Shown: positions 23,241 to 30,196 of the stretch, one piece after another | Layout: each line of letters begins with the position of its first letter | How positions within the stretch are numbered: position 1 is the stretch's first letter | IMG/VR virus record: IMGVR_UViG_3300034523_000184 | Coordinates: 1 to 39,031 of that record | Length of the DNA: 39,031 bases | Strand: one strand, 5' to 3' | Source: a virus | The notes under the pieces: generated by a model | Databases searched by the model: none | Seen by the model: the letters and a program-made list of their open reading frames with translations, nothing else | What the model was told of the DNA's origin: nothing | Program-made: the position numbers and the translations under genes

Positions 23241-24856
23241 GCGTACCCCTGGGTAATTTTCCGGCCCTGACGGGGGCTGCGAGATTTGACGCTGACCGGC
23301 CCGGAGGTCACTTCAAGCGTGGCGAAGTTGGCGAGGGAGCCTGCACCTGCAAAGTCGCCGTGGCGGTACAGGTCAGGGTCTTTAAGGTCTTGAGAGCGGG
23401 CTTTGACGATCATCGGAATGCCGTCCACCGTTTCGATGGAGCGTATGTCCTGGTGCAGCGAGTCGTCCCTGGGCATCGTTATCGTGGCGTCTTCGAACAG
23501 CTGCACGAATTTCGGCATCCATGCGCCGTACCAGGCCCGGCTGATCTTCACCTGGTGAATGCGGTTACGGCCAAATTCATCAGCCGTATCTTCGGCAAGG
23601 GTTTCGCCACTGCCGGTGGCATCCAGTGCGGCACCCACGAACTGGGGAAGACGCCGCAAAATGTAGAACAGGATCTGCTGCTGTTGGCGGGTCGGCACCT
23701 TGTGCATCTCGACTACGAAAGGCACGTCACGGTGGCGCGCCTGATCGACCGACATGGGACAGATGATCGAAAAGTCACGGTGCCGGGCGTAGTCCATGCC
23801 CAGAAAATGGCGCAGTGAGCCATTGAGCGTCGTGATCAAAGGAGCCAGATAACGCTCGATCCAGTCGTCAACGTAGGCTTCGCGGCGATAAACAGGCTGC
23901 AGCGTGAAGTCGTCATCGAGCGCCAGTCGCAGCACGGTGCGGTCAGGACGCATGGCTTCCTCGATCCAGACACCAGGGATACAGACGCCATTGCCATCAC
24001 GCGGGATCGCGTCAAGCTCCTCACGCATCTGCGCCTTGCGCGGTCCATACGCATTGCGGATCTTCTTGTACCAGGCCTCTTTGCCTTCCGGCGTAGGTTG
24101 TTCGCCAGTCATGAAGCAGACGCGCTCGTACAGCCCATTGGCAACCGCATCGTCGAATGTTGCTCGATAGACCTTGGCGGTGTCGCCATAGCGGTTGTCG
24201 CGGATGTCGCTGGCCATCTGGTTGAAGGGGTTTGACTTGCCGTTGTGGGTGCTGATGATGACGATGCAGCCTCCCCAGATCAGCAAGGCGGTTGCGGCAT
24301 CGAGCACGGCGGAAACGTCACGGTGAAAGGCCGCTTCGTCGATGATCACCTTGCCTTGTAAGCCACGCAGGCTGGCCGGGTTACTGGACAAAGCGACGAT
24401 CTTGAAGCCTGAGGCGAAGCGAATGCGGTAGGCGTTGATTTGCCGCGTACTGCCGCTGATGTCCTGATCCTCGAAGACAAACTCCTCGATCGCACTGACA
24501 CCGGACGACTGAGCCTCGGCCATCACCCGGCTGAACTTGGCGCAATAGCCAATGAACTCAAGACCCTTTTCCTTGGTGTCGCCGATGTAAAAGCCATCCA
24601 TGCCCCCAGCGCTTTTCTGCGAGGCGGCAGTAATGACGGTGTCCAGGGCTTCGGCGAAGGTAATGCCGGTGCGTCGGCCTTTCTCGCACAGTTTGATCTG
24701 CGCCCGAATACCCAGCCACTCGGCTTGGTGAGCCATCAGGACACCGTCACCCAGCGGGTCGTACCCGTCAGGAATGAGCCGAACGCTTTCGGGCAGCTCG
24801 TCCCACTCGATGACGCGCAGAGTGCTGCCGGACGGCTTGATCACTGAGGCGCTCAT
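23237..24856 (-). CDS. Terminase large subunit (Mu gp28-like)
   Basis: A 539-residue packaging ATPase-nuclease. The Walker A-like motif CEKGRRTGITFAEAL lies at about 57-71. The Walker B motif is VIIDEAAFHRD (170-180). The nuclease half has LDATGSGETLAEDTADEFG and FLGMDYARHRDFSII. Mu gp28 is about 550 residues. It should package headfuls beginning at the phage left or right end and including host DNA. It overlaps the genes on each side by 4 bases. Confidence 0.95.
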   Translation of the reverse strand: MSASVIKPSGSTLRVIEWDELPESVRLIPDGYDPLGDGVLMAHQAEWLGIRAQIKLCEKGRRTGITFAEALDTVITAASQKSAGGMDGFYIGDTKEKGLEFIGYCAKFSRVMAEAQSSGVSAIEEFVFEDQDISGSTRQINAYRIRFASGFKIVALSSNPASLRGLQGKVIIDEAAFHRDVSAVLDAATALLIWGGCIVIISTHNGKSNPFNQMASDIRDNRYGDTAKVYRATFDDAVANGLYERVCFMTGEQPTPEGKEAWYKKIRNAYGPRKAQMREELDAIPRDGNGVCIPGVWIEEAMRPDRTVLRLALDDDFTLQPVYRREAYVDDWIERYLAPLITTLNGSLRHFLGMDYARHRDFSIICPMSVDQARHRDVPFVVEMHKVPTRQQQQILFYILRRLPQFVGAALDATGSGETLAEDTADEFGRNRIHQVKISRAWYGAWMPKFVQLFEDATITMPRDDSLHQDIRSIETVDGIPMIVKARSQDLKDPDLYRHGDFAGAGSLANFATLEVTSGPVSVKSRSPRQGRKITQGYA

Positions 24857-25401
24857 CGAACCCCCAGAAACTTCTGACGCCAGAACAGTGCCTGCTCTTC
24901 AGTCATGCCCTTGGCCTTGACCGTGCTGTCCAGCTCGGCGGCTTGCTCCTGGAGGATCCGCTCACGAGTGGCTTTCTCGATGGTCTGGCGCTCCTTGACG
25001 CTCATGGTGCGCGCTTCCATGGTGGCCTTGGCGGCACGCGCCAGGGCCGTCACTTCGGCGATGGTCACGTCATCCTTCTCATGCGCGCCCATGGCTGCCT
25101 GATAGGTGAGCGTCGAGATCGCCTCAACCAGCAGCACGCCGGTCTTGTCCGAAGCGTCCTCACCAAAGGCGCCCACGAAAGCCTCCGCCATTTCGCGCTG
25201 CTGGCGAGCCTTCTGCGTCAGCTCCTCGAACCCTTGCCTGAAACGTCCCAGGGCGCTCCGGCTCGGGGCTTTTTCATTAGGAAAGCGAGCCCGAATATCA
25301 TCGAGCATGTCATCCAGGGTGAAGCGGTCTTCGCGCAGCAGCTTCTGGATGTAGCTTTTGACCATCGGCTGCAGACGATCGATTGAGGACTTGCCAGCCA
25401 T
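24853..25401 (-). CDS. Terminase small subunit-like protein (Mu gp27, DUF3486)
   Basis: A 182-residue protein of the DUF3486 family. It begins GKSSIDRLQPMVKSYIQKLLREDRFTLDDMLDDIRARFPNEKAPSRSALGRFRQGFEEL, a helix-turn-helix region suited to recognise the packaging site. A helical C-terminal half ends with ALFWRQKFLGVR. It precedes the large subunit, as in Mu. Confidence 0.92.
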   Translation of the reverse strand: MAGKSSIDRLQPMVKSYIQKLLREDRFTLDDMLDDIRARFPNEKAPSRSALGRFRQGFEELTQKARQQREMAEAFVGAFGEDASDKTGVLLVEAISTLTYQAAMGAHEKDDVTIAEVTALARAAKATMEARTMSVKERQTIEKATRERILQEQAAELDSTVKAKGMTEEQALFWRQKFLGVR

Positions 25402-25404
25402 GAG

Positions 25405-25698
25405 TCAGGCCCCCGGCCGCTTGATGCCTGGAACGCGGGCACGTCCTGCAGCAATGTCCTGGCCGCGCTCAGTCAGGGTTGCCACGACCACTGGACCCAC
25501 ATCGGAAAGCGTCAGTGCTCCCTGTTCGGCCAACCAGTGCAGCTCGGTCTTGACCTGGTCACGACTGAGCGTGTGGCCGTAGTCGTCCAGGGCCATGGTC
25601 AAGACTGAGCTGTTAGCCCGATAGGCCGTCATTTCGACCAGCAGGCGCAGTACTACCAGACGGATGTCATGGCGAAGAAACTCGGAATAGGCTGTCAT
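25405..25698 (-). CDS. Mu gp26-like winged-helix protein
   Basis: A 97-residue protein with a winged-helix pattern: RHDIRLVVLRLLVEMTAYRANSSVLTMAL, then DQVKTELHWLAEQGALTLSD and VVVATLTERGQDIAAGR. It matches the small phage family near terminases sometimes labelled VpaChn25_0724. The role is unknown; a packaging or regulatory role is possible. It is 4 bases from its neighbours. Confidence 0.85.
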   Translation of the reverse strand: MTAYSEFLRHDIRLVVLRLLVEMTAYRANSSVLTMALDDYGHTLSRDQVKTELHWLAEQGALTLSDVGPVVVATLTERGQDIAAGRARVPGIKRPGA

Positions 25699-26000
25699 TT
25701 TTTATCTCGCAGCAGGTAATCGTTAATCCGGTCCAGCGATCGGGACAAAGGGGCCAGAGCATCCTTGACCCCCGTCAGTTCGGATCGCATGGCTTTCATG
25801 TCGCCGAGTAGATCGGTCACTGCCGAATGGTCTGGCAAGTGCCGAACGTGCTCCTCAAGAGCGATGATGCGGGTGCGCAAGACCATCATTTCCTGAGCAC
25901 TGGCGGCCTGGCGGTTGGTGAACCAGGTGTAAACCCCCAGCACGGCCATAACGACCCACTGAACGGTCTTGAGGCTGAAGCTGGCTTCGTCAAAGTTCAT
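25695..26000 (-). CDS. Mu gp25-like membrane protein (DUF2730)
   Basis: A 101-residue protein with one N-terminal membrane helix (about 10-27, TVQWVVMAVLGVYTWF) and a coiled-coil part (MVLRTRIIALEEHVRHL). This is the DUF2730 layout. I use the ATG at 25998-26000 (MNFDEASF), which overlaps the zinc-finger gene. A start at 26012 is possible. In Mu it sits before the terminase genes. Confidence 0.88.
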   Translation of the reverse strand: MNFDEASFSLKTVQWVVMAVLGVYTWFTNRQAASAQEMMVLRTRIIALEEHVRHLPDHSAVTDLLGDMKAMRSELTGVKDALAPLSRSLDRINDYLLRDKK

Positions 26001-26214
26001 CACATGCCTCACTCAACAGTTGCAGGGTGCAAACACATTCAGCGCAATGCTCCGTACCGGGCTCTGCCTGACGACGATCTTCCGGGATCGCATCACCACA
26101 TTCCTCGCAGCGATACCCGGAGTTGCCCGAGCGGTGCTGCAGCGCATTGCGCCGCACGTGCTGTATCGCCTCAGCTTCGTCGGTGTCATCCATGACGGGT
26201 TCTACAAAATCCAT
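25990..26214 (-). CDS. TraR/DksA-type zinc finger protein
   Basis: A 74-residue DksA/TraR-like protein. The four-cysteine finger is visible in YRCEECGDAIPEDRRQAEPG and TEHCAECV, with C-x2-C and C-x2-C pairs. Short phage members bind RNA polymerase in the secondary channel and change promoter choice, as TraR of F does. The N-terminal helix has the acidic DDTDEAEAIQ tip. It overlaps the Rz1 gene by 13 bases and is in the lysis cassette. Confidence 0.9.
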   Translation of the reverse strand: MDFVEPVMDDTDEAEAIQHVRRNALQHRSGNSGYRCEECGDAIPEDRRQAEPGTEHCAECVCTLQLLSEACDEL

Positions 26215-26519
26215 GCAGGTTCAGTCCTTTTGCAGGTCGAGCAGCGAGTTGAGTTGAGCCAGGTTGTCTCGGGCCCAGCGCCCGTAGTCCTGGGCATGAG
26301 CAAGAATGTCTGCGGGGGTAACGCCACTTTCCAGTAGCTCGGCGTCAGTGCCGGGGGCGGCGCTGGCCGCTTTTGCAGGAGCACTGGAAGCGGTAGTCGA
26401 ACTGGCGGCGGGCACACCAAGGGCGGCGTTGTAGTCGCGCAGCCAGCCAGAAGTGAAAACGCAATGAGGGATAGGCTGAGGAGCCGACGCCACTGATGTT
26501 TTGTATTGAGTGGTGACAT
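26202..26519 (-). CDS. Rz1: Outer-membrane spanin subunit (Rz1-like lipoprotein), nested in Rz
   Basis: A 105-residue frame within and beyond the inner-membrane spanin gene. It has a lipoprotein signal: LLSLSLIAFSLLAGC with lipobox LAGC at about 23-26. A proline-rich part follows, with PPLVCPPPVRLPLPVLLQKR and PAPPPAL. Rz1-type spanins are short, proline-rich lipoproteins encoded out of frame within Rz. The C-terminal half is likely tail sequence, as it overlaps the end of Rz in another frame. Confidence 0.85.
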   Translation of the reverse strand: MSPLNTKHQWRRLLSLSLIAFSLLAGCATTTPPLVCPPPVRLPLPVLLQKRPAPPPALTPSYWKVALPPQTFLLMPRTTGAGPETTWLNSTRCSTCKRTEPAWIL

Positions 26520-26835
26520 GGGGGATTCGCTCCTGCAGCTGCTTCACGTCGTTGGCGTGCATGCCGAATTGTTGGAATAGGGATTCCTCGGCAGCCTGGG
26601 CGCGAGTGACCTGGCGCAGCAGATCGCTCTGGGTTTGAGTTGCGGCCTGCAGGGCAGCTTCCGCGTGCTTGGTTTCCAGCTGACTGAACTTAGCTGCGCC
26701 TTCCGCTTCCGCTTTTTTGTAGCCGTCAGTCCACTTCGATTGGCCGTACAGGTTCACAAGCACCACGACGACAATGACCAGGGCAATCTGCCAACGCTCC
26801 AGCAACCATTTCAAAGCGGCTTCAAGGGCGACCAT
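26221..26835 (-). CDS. Rz: Inner-membrane spanin subunit (Rz-like)
   Basis: A 204-residue protein with an N-terminal membrane helix (about 15-32, WQIALVIVVVVLVNLYG) and a long periplasmic helical part (AEGAAKFSQLETKHAEAALQ...). An Ala/Ser-rich stretch (AASSTTASSAPAKAASAAPG) precedes the C-terminal helix. This is the Rz layout; it should fuse outer and inner membranes at lysis with the nested Rz1. Start is ATG 26833-26835, with GGGAG 6 bases upstream. An upstream extension to 27057 is rejected. Confidence 0.9.
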   Translation of the reverse strand: MVALEAALKWLLERWQIALVIVVVVLVNLYGQSKWTDGYKKAEAEGAAKFSQLETKHAEAALQAATQTQSDLLRQVTRAQAAEESLFQQFGMHANDVKQLQERIPHVTTQYKTSVASAPQPIPHCVFTSGWLRDYNAALGVPAASSTTASSAPAKAASAAPGTDAELLESGVTPADILAHAQDYGRWARDNLAQLNSLLDLQKD

Positions 26836-27106
26836 GACCGTCTCCCTGCCAAAATCGAGCCTTCCGTGCGCGGCGCTTGGCACCCGCTGTCCCGGTTTTG
26901 GCGAGACGGTATTGAGGGAGTGGTGAGTGGTGTCCCCATGGCCCCGGCGCGGCAATACCAGGTGAGGCAAATGGCCTTCCGGCACCGGCAAGCGGGCAGA
27001 CCTCTCGGCAAGGGGCGGGAATGACGAGCTCGACGCATGACCGCGCCAGCTCGACACACGACCGTGCCAGCATCCCCAAAGCGACTCCTATCAAGAGGAT
27101 GCGCAT
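26822..27106 (-). CDS. Small protein of the lysis cassette, unknown function
   Basis: A 94-residue frame between the holin and Rz genes. It starts MRILLIGVALGMLARSCVEL, a possible membrane or signal segment, with a direct repeat ARSCVELARSCVEL. The rest is Pro/Gly/Arg-rich. Its ATG overlaps the holin stop as TAATG, and its end overlaps the Rz start, so it is placed like a coupled gene. The composition is unusual enough that it may not be functional beyond its first 30 residues. Confidence 0.5.
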   Translation of the reverse strand: MRILLIGVALGMLARSCVELARSCVELVIPAPCREVCPLAGAGRPFASPGIAAPGPWGHHSPLPQYRLAKTGTAGAKRRARKARFWQGDGHGRP

Positions 27107-27321
27107 TAAGCGAACTCCTGATCTGGGCCTTGCTTGACCAGGCGCACGACGAAAAGCAGCAAAGCCAGGAGGCTGTTGGCAGTCGCGTATGCATCGGGCG
27201 AAAGCTGGGCCTGCCACATGGGCAGCAGCGTTACCTGGGCGAAGCCGAAGAAGGCGATCAGCACCCCCAGCTGGACGCTGTACAGGCGATAGCAACGCTT
27301 CCACTCAGGGATGAGCTTCAT
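27106..27321 (-). CDS. Probable holin
   Basis: A 71-residue membrane protein with two hydrophobic segments: LYSVQLGVLIAFFGFAQVTLL (about 13-33) and ATANSLLALLLFVVRLV (about 46-62). A short charged C-terminus (KQGPDQEFA) follows. This is the size and layout of a class II-like holin, and the gene is directly downstream of the endolysin gene and overlaps its stop by 4 bases. An upstream extension to 27411 is rejected. Confidence 0.8.
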   Translation of the reverse strand: MKLIPEWKRCYRLYSVQLGVLIAFFGFAQVTLLPMWQAQLSPDAYATANSLLALLLFVVRLVKQGPDQEFA

Positions 27322-27818
27322 GCTGGACCACCTGCCTGCCGACCGTGCTGCGCGCCACGGACAATACCCGCTAGCTGCAGGCCATCGGAGATGATTGGGT
27401 AGCCGTACCACAGACCCTCAGGCAACGGGCCTGGGCCATTTTCATGACGAATGATCGCCACAACCAGGTCGCGCATCGTTTCGAAGTTGTACACATCGAC
27501 GACAGCATCGTCGGGGCCGATCCCCAGCACACGCGAAACGGTGGCGACGTAAGCCTTGGTATCGTTTTCGTTAGGTGGAGCCCAGCGCTCAATGATCTCG
27601 CGAACAGTATCGATCTGACTGCCGTCACCAGCGCGCCGCTTGTCCTGGTACGTGATGAGAACGCGGGCGAGCGCCCGAATACCCCAGCGTGGGCCATTGA
27701 ACTGGACGAATGCGGTGTCAGCTTGAACTTCGGCTTGACCCTGCCAGCGGACGCCACGGGCGTGGCGGATGTTGCCGGGATTGAAGTTGCGGATACCACG
27801 GGGGTTTTCGGGTCGCAT
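27318..27818 (-). CDS. Putative endolysin/virion glycosylase-like protein
   Basis: A 166-residue protein with the pattern RGIRNFNPGNIRHARGVRWQG, AFVQFNGPRWGIRALARVL and WAPPNENDTKAYVATVSRVLG. It is found in many Pseudomonas prophages and is annotated either as structural protein or endolysin. The place before holin and spanins supports peptidoglycan cleavage; no catalytic residues are proven here. Start ATG 27816-27818 has AGGAG 9 bases upstream. It is the first gene after late element D. Confidence 0.75.
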   Translation of the reverse strand: MRPENPRGIRNFNPGNIRHARGVRWQGQAEVQADTAFVQFNGPRWGIRALARVLITYQDKRRAGDGSQIDTVREIIERWAPPNENDTKAYVATVSRVLGIGPDDAVVDVYNFETMRDLVVAIIRHENGPGPLPEGLWYGYPIISDGLQLAGIVRGAQHGRQAGGPA

Positions 27819-27867
27819 ACACGTCTCCTGCCGGGCACCCGTCGTGATTGCGGATGCCAGAAATACA

Positions 27868-27891
27868 CACGCCGCCATAATCGGCGGCGTG
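27868..27891 (-). terminator. Hairpin between late element D and the endolysin gene
   Basis: CACGCCGCC and GGCGGCGTG form a perfect 9-bp stem with a 6-base loop ATAATC. On the - strand it is followed by TGTATTTC. It could be the terminator of the leftward gene at 27951-28370, or part of the endolysin leader. Its closeness to the late element, 12 bases, is odd for a terminator and leaves little room for a promoter between them. Confidence 0.55.
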
Positions 27892-27902
27892 GGTCAGGAG
27901 TG

Positions 27903-27921
27903 CTTTTAATCGCGTTTAAAG
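27903..27921 (-). promoter_or_regulatory. Late element copy D, upstream of the lysis block
   Basis: CTTTTAATCGCGTTTAAAG (+ strand). It lies 85 bases upstream of the endolysin start, at the head of the lysis-terminase-head block, and is the copy nearest to the regulatory centre. Confidence 0.8.
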
Positions 27922-27950
27922 AGATACGTGCGTGCGGAAGCTCTAGCTAA

Positions 27951-28370
27951 TCATTTAACAATGCCCGTGGCACGGTAAAGCCCCCGTGCGCCAGCTACCG
28001 CATCCGAATGAGTACCCCCGGCGATACGATTCACAGCATACAGAGACATTACCTCAGTGCAGTCCTGCTTGGCAGTTGCTCCCAAAAGCGCTGCGTTTAC
28101 GCCTTCGATAACATCCGTCGCCTCCGCATACTGATCCTTCTCGCGAATTTTTTTGGTGATAAACCAAGCGACATTGGCAAGCTTCTCCTCTGTCTCGAAA
28201 TCGCAGACGGTCAGCCCCCTTGTGAGCGCGGCCTGCGTACGCTTTACCTCTGGCGAGCTGTCTTTCACGCTTCTATCCAAGCTCAGCTCCGTAAGTTTTT
28301 CCGCGATGTTTGTCTGTGCACTCGCCGCCATCGACACAAATGAAGCCAGAACTAAAACTAATACTTTCAC
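27951..28370 (-). CDS. Secreted (periplasmic) protein of unknown function
   Basis: A 139-residue protein with a clear signal peptide (VKVLVLVLASFVSMAASAQ; cleavage probably after ASA). The mature part is mostly helical with two Cys (in TVCDFET and KQDCTEV) that may pair. I chose GTG at 28368-28370, with GGGAG 9 bases upstream; the longer frame to 28625 overlaps the next gene. It has no known relative I recognise. It lies outside the late elements and next to the repressor group, so it may be made by the lysogen, as a conversion or exclusion factor. Confidence 0.75.
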   Translation of the reverse strand: MKVLVLVLASFVSMAASAQTNIAEKLTELSLDRSVKDSSPEVKRTQAALTRGLTVCDFETEEKLANVAWFITKKIREKDQYAEATDVIEGVNAALLGATAKQDCTEVMSLYAVNRIAGGTHSDAVAGARGLYRATGIVK

Positions 28371-28386
28371 AGGAGCTCCCAGGGAA

Positions 28387-29001
28387 TTATGAAAACCAGT
28401 ATCTGCTAACGATGATGCCAGACATAAACAGCCAGAAGGCATTTGCTTTATAGATGATAAGGAACTCGATAAGCGGGAGTCGAAGTGTCGTTGCCGAGTC
28501 TGGCTGGATTGCGCTTTTTCCCGCAGGGAGGGGGCGCAATTGAAAGCCCTGGATAAATTCCAGAACCCGCTGGAGGTCGGCCCTCGCGAAATTGTTGAGG
28601 TGGGTGCGACCGAAGGCCAGATCACAAAAGTTGTTCAGCTCAGCTTTCGCGTCTTTTTCGGTTGCCGCACGAAGAATTTTGCCGACCAGCCTGCGCTTGT
28701 TCTCCTCATCCACCAGCATGTCCAGCCGAGCCTGTAGCACGGCGCGAGCATCCTGAAATTGGCTGGCAGTGATCTCGTCGATTTGCTTAACGCTCAGCTC
28801 TGCAAAAACGCGACGCCAGATATCCTTCGAATCAGCTCCCAACTCAACGCATTTCAACCCGAGCTCGTAAAGACATTGCTTCTGGGCAGGCACCAATCCA
28901 CGCGACTCCAACTTACCGGCAACACTGATCTGGATGCCGTAGTTGTTTATGTCGCCCTCGGTGTACTGGCCGATACCTTCACGAAACTCCCTTCTCACCA
29001 C
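28387..29001 (-). CDS. Repressor-linked protein with C-terminal membrane helix, unknown function
   Basis: A 204-residue protein that starts at GTG, overlapping the repressor stop. Residues 9-30 read GIGQYTEGDINNYGIQISVAG, and the repressor C-terminus has a related motif. The middle is helical (KQCLYELGLKCVELGADSKDIWRRVFAEL, then DEITASQFQDARAVLQARLD), distantly like the C-terminal parts of phage antirepressors. The end (about 175-200) is a membrane helix LIIYKANAFWLFMSGIIVSR. The shared motif and coupling suggest it acts with the repressor; this is an inference. Confidence 0.7.
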   Translation of the reverse strand: MVRREFREGIGQYTEGDINNYGIQISVAGKLESRGLVPAQKQCLYELGLKCVELGADSKDIWRRVFAELSVKQIDEITASQFQDARAVLQARLDMLVDEENKRRLVGKILRAATEKDAKAELNNFCDLAFGRTHLNNFARADLQRVLEFIQGFQLRPLPAGKSAIQPDSATTLRLPLIEFLIIYKANAFWLFMSGIIVSRYWFS

Positions 29002-29429
29002 TACTTCTTCCTTCTACTGGTACCGCCTACATTCAAGGTCAGTCCGGACTGGTCAACAGAGCCTTCGATGTACTGGCCCACCTCTTTGAAATTGCGCACC
29101 AGCCCCTGCGGCGGCGCCCCACCAAGTAAAACACGCAGCGCCGCGTCCCTTAGCGTTGACGGGCTCTCACGGTAACGGGCCACCAGCAATGTCTCTTCAG
29201 CCGTCAACGGGGTAGCCCAAGGCTCAGGACTGATGTCGCCCAGGAGCACCCAGCTGGGAGATGTTCCAAATTGCGCGTGAAGCGTCATCAGTGATGACCC
29301 GTCAGGCAATGCCTCGTTTGCCTCCCATCTAGTGATTGTCTTCCGGTTAACCCCCAAACGATCAGCAAAAGCTCCAATTTTCATATCGCCGCGAATGTGA
29401 GCGATGCGACTGCCAACGCTATCAGACAT
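29001..29429 (-). CDS. Prophage repressor (HTH)
   Basis: A 142-residue repressor. The helix-turn-helix is IGAFADRLGVNRKTITRWEANEALP (about 18-42), of the Xre type. A helical part (TAEETLLVARYRESPSTLRDAALRVL) and a Gly-rich C-terminal motif VGQYIEGSVDQSGLTLNVGG follow. It ends in basic residues. I start at ATG 29427-29429 (MSDSVGSR). It is divergent from the early gene at 29540 and should bind the 110-base region between. It lacks a LexA-type self-cleaving domain, so induction would not be through RecA cleavage. Confidence 0.88.
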   Translation of the reverse strand: MSDSVGSRIAHIRGDMKIGAFADRLGVNRKTITRWEANEALPDGSSLMTLHAQFGTSPSWVLLGDISPEPWATPLTAEETLLVARYRESPSTLRDAALRVLLGGAPPQGLVRNFKEVGQYIEGSVDQSGLTLNVGGTSRRKK

Positions 29430-29438
29430 AAAAGTCCC

Positions 29439-29468
29439 TTGACTCTGAGACGTTAATGTCCCAATAAT
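29439..29468 (+). promoter_or_regulatory. Early promoter and operator candidate
   Basis: TTGACT (29439-29444) and AATAAT (29463-29468) are 18 bases apart, close to sigma-70 consensus, and point to the early gene at 29540. The spacer contains the imperfect palindrome GACGTTAATGTC (29449-29460). Farther along lie GTCG-N6-CGAC (29489 region) and CTAA-CTGA-TTAG, possible repressor or gp16-like binding sites. Confidence 0.6.
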
Positions 29469-29539
29469 CGCCACACACCAATCAGTGTCGCACTAACGAC
29501 TAACTGATTAGCAATCTAAGCGCCCATAGGAACCCGCCC

Positions 29540-29779
29540 ATGAACGTCCCTTATCCGCCGCCTAAAAAGAAACCCTACACCGCCGATCGGGTCCGAGAGC
29601 TTTTCAGTGCTGCGGGCGTATCCATTTCAAGCTGGGCCGAGGCAAATGGCTATACCCGGCACCAGGTGTACTGCGTAATCGGAGGCCAATACAAAGGCAA
29701 TCGCGGGAAGTGCCACGAAGTCGCCTTAAAGCTGGGCATGAAGCTTTCTGTCGAACAACTCGCGGCGATAGCGGCATGA
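29540..29779 (+). CDS. BcepMu gp16-family DNA-binding regulator
   Basis: A 79-residue protein that I recognise as the small phage family named after BcepMu gp16. It reads YTADRVRELFSAAGVSISSWAEANGYTRHQVYCVIGGQYKGNRGKCHEVALKLGM, a helix-turn-helix where SWAEANGYTRHQVYCVI binds DNA. It is the first early gene and probably acts like Ner or Cro against the repressor. AGGA lies 9 bases before the start. Confidence 0.88.
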   Translation: MNVPYPPPKKKPYTADRVRELFSAAGVSISSWAEANGYTRHQVYCVIGGQYKGNRGKCHEVALKLGMKLSVEQLAAIAA

Positions 29780-29824
29780 ACGGCACCTCACCATACGAGT
29801 TCGGCTTCGACATGCACCGCGCCG

Positions 29825-30085
29825 TCATCGGTCATGACTACGCTCGCCATTCTTCAGGTATCGGAAGTCAGCAAGTAACTGATCAGCAACCTGCTCCAGG
29901 GTCTTCACCACGACCTCTCGATTCGGCACCTCTGGACCAAGTCTTTCACCAGCTCTCCGAAGATTTGCCTGCAGCTTCTGCTCATCCAAAAGGCCCTGAC
30001 GCTGAAGCGTCGCACCCAGAATCATCACGCTGCGGGCAATGCCCTCAATGCGGCCAGCCAATTCATCAAATTCCTGCGTGGTCAT
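29825..30085 (-). CDS. Small helical protein on the opposite strand of the early region
   Basis: An 86-residue helical protein, the only - strand gene in the early arm: MTTQEFDELAGRIEGIARSV, then QANLRRAGERLGPEVPNREVVVKTLEQVADQLLADFRYL. Its amphipathic pattern is far more protein-like than the Pro/Ser-rich frame on the other strand. I chose ATG at 30083-30085, with GGAG 8 bases upstream; ATG at 30091 is also possible. Being opposed to the early transcript, it could be made in the lysogen. Function unknown. Confidence 0.7.
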   Translation of the reverse strand: MTTQEFDELAGRIEGIARSVMILGATLQRQGLLDEQKLQANLRRAGERLGPEVPNREVVVKTLEQVADQLLADFRYLKNGERSHDR

Positions 30086-30120
30086 TGTCATGACTCCGTT
30101 TGTCAATTTACCCCTAAACA

Positions 30121-30155
30121 TTGCATCCAGTGCAAGCACTTTGCATAGGCGCAAA
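30121..30155. promoter_or_regulatory. Phased operator-like array (TTGCA half-sites every 10 bp)
   Basis: TTGCA at 30121, TGCAA at 30131, TTGCA at 30141 and GCAAA at 30151 alternate in direction and are exactly 10 bases apart, one helical turn. The array lies in the gap between the divergent genes at 29825-30085 and 30197-30676, so it suits an operator for a dimeric regulator controlling both. The HTH protein encoded next is a candidate binder. Confidence 0.6.
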
Positions 30156-30196
30156 CACGGACTTTGTTTGGAAGGGCTGTTTTTGGAGGCTTACCA

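Noticed and set aside
26221-27057. 278-residue version of the spanin
   Set aside because: The extra N-terminus is Arg/Pro-rich and overlaps the small gene and holin; ATG 26835 has a good ribosome site and places the membrane helix at the N-terminus.
29710-30093. 127-residue + strand frame after the gp16-like gene
   Set aside because: Pro/Ser-rich with no domain; the - strand frame at 29825-30085 has a better helical pattern and ribosome site. A short peptide from ATG 29776 is not excluded.
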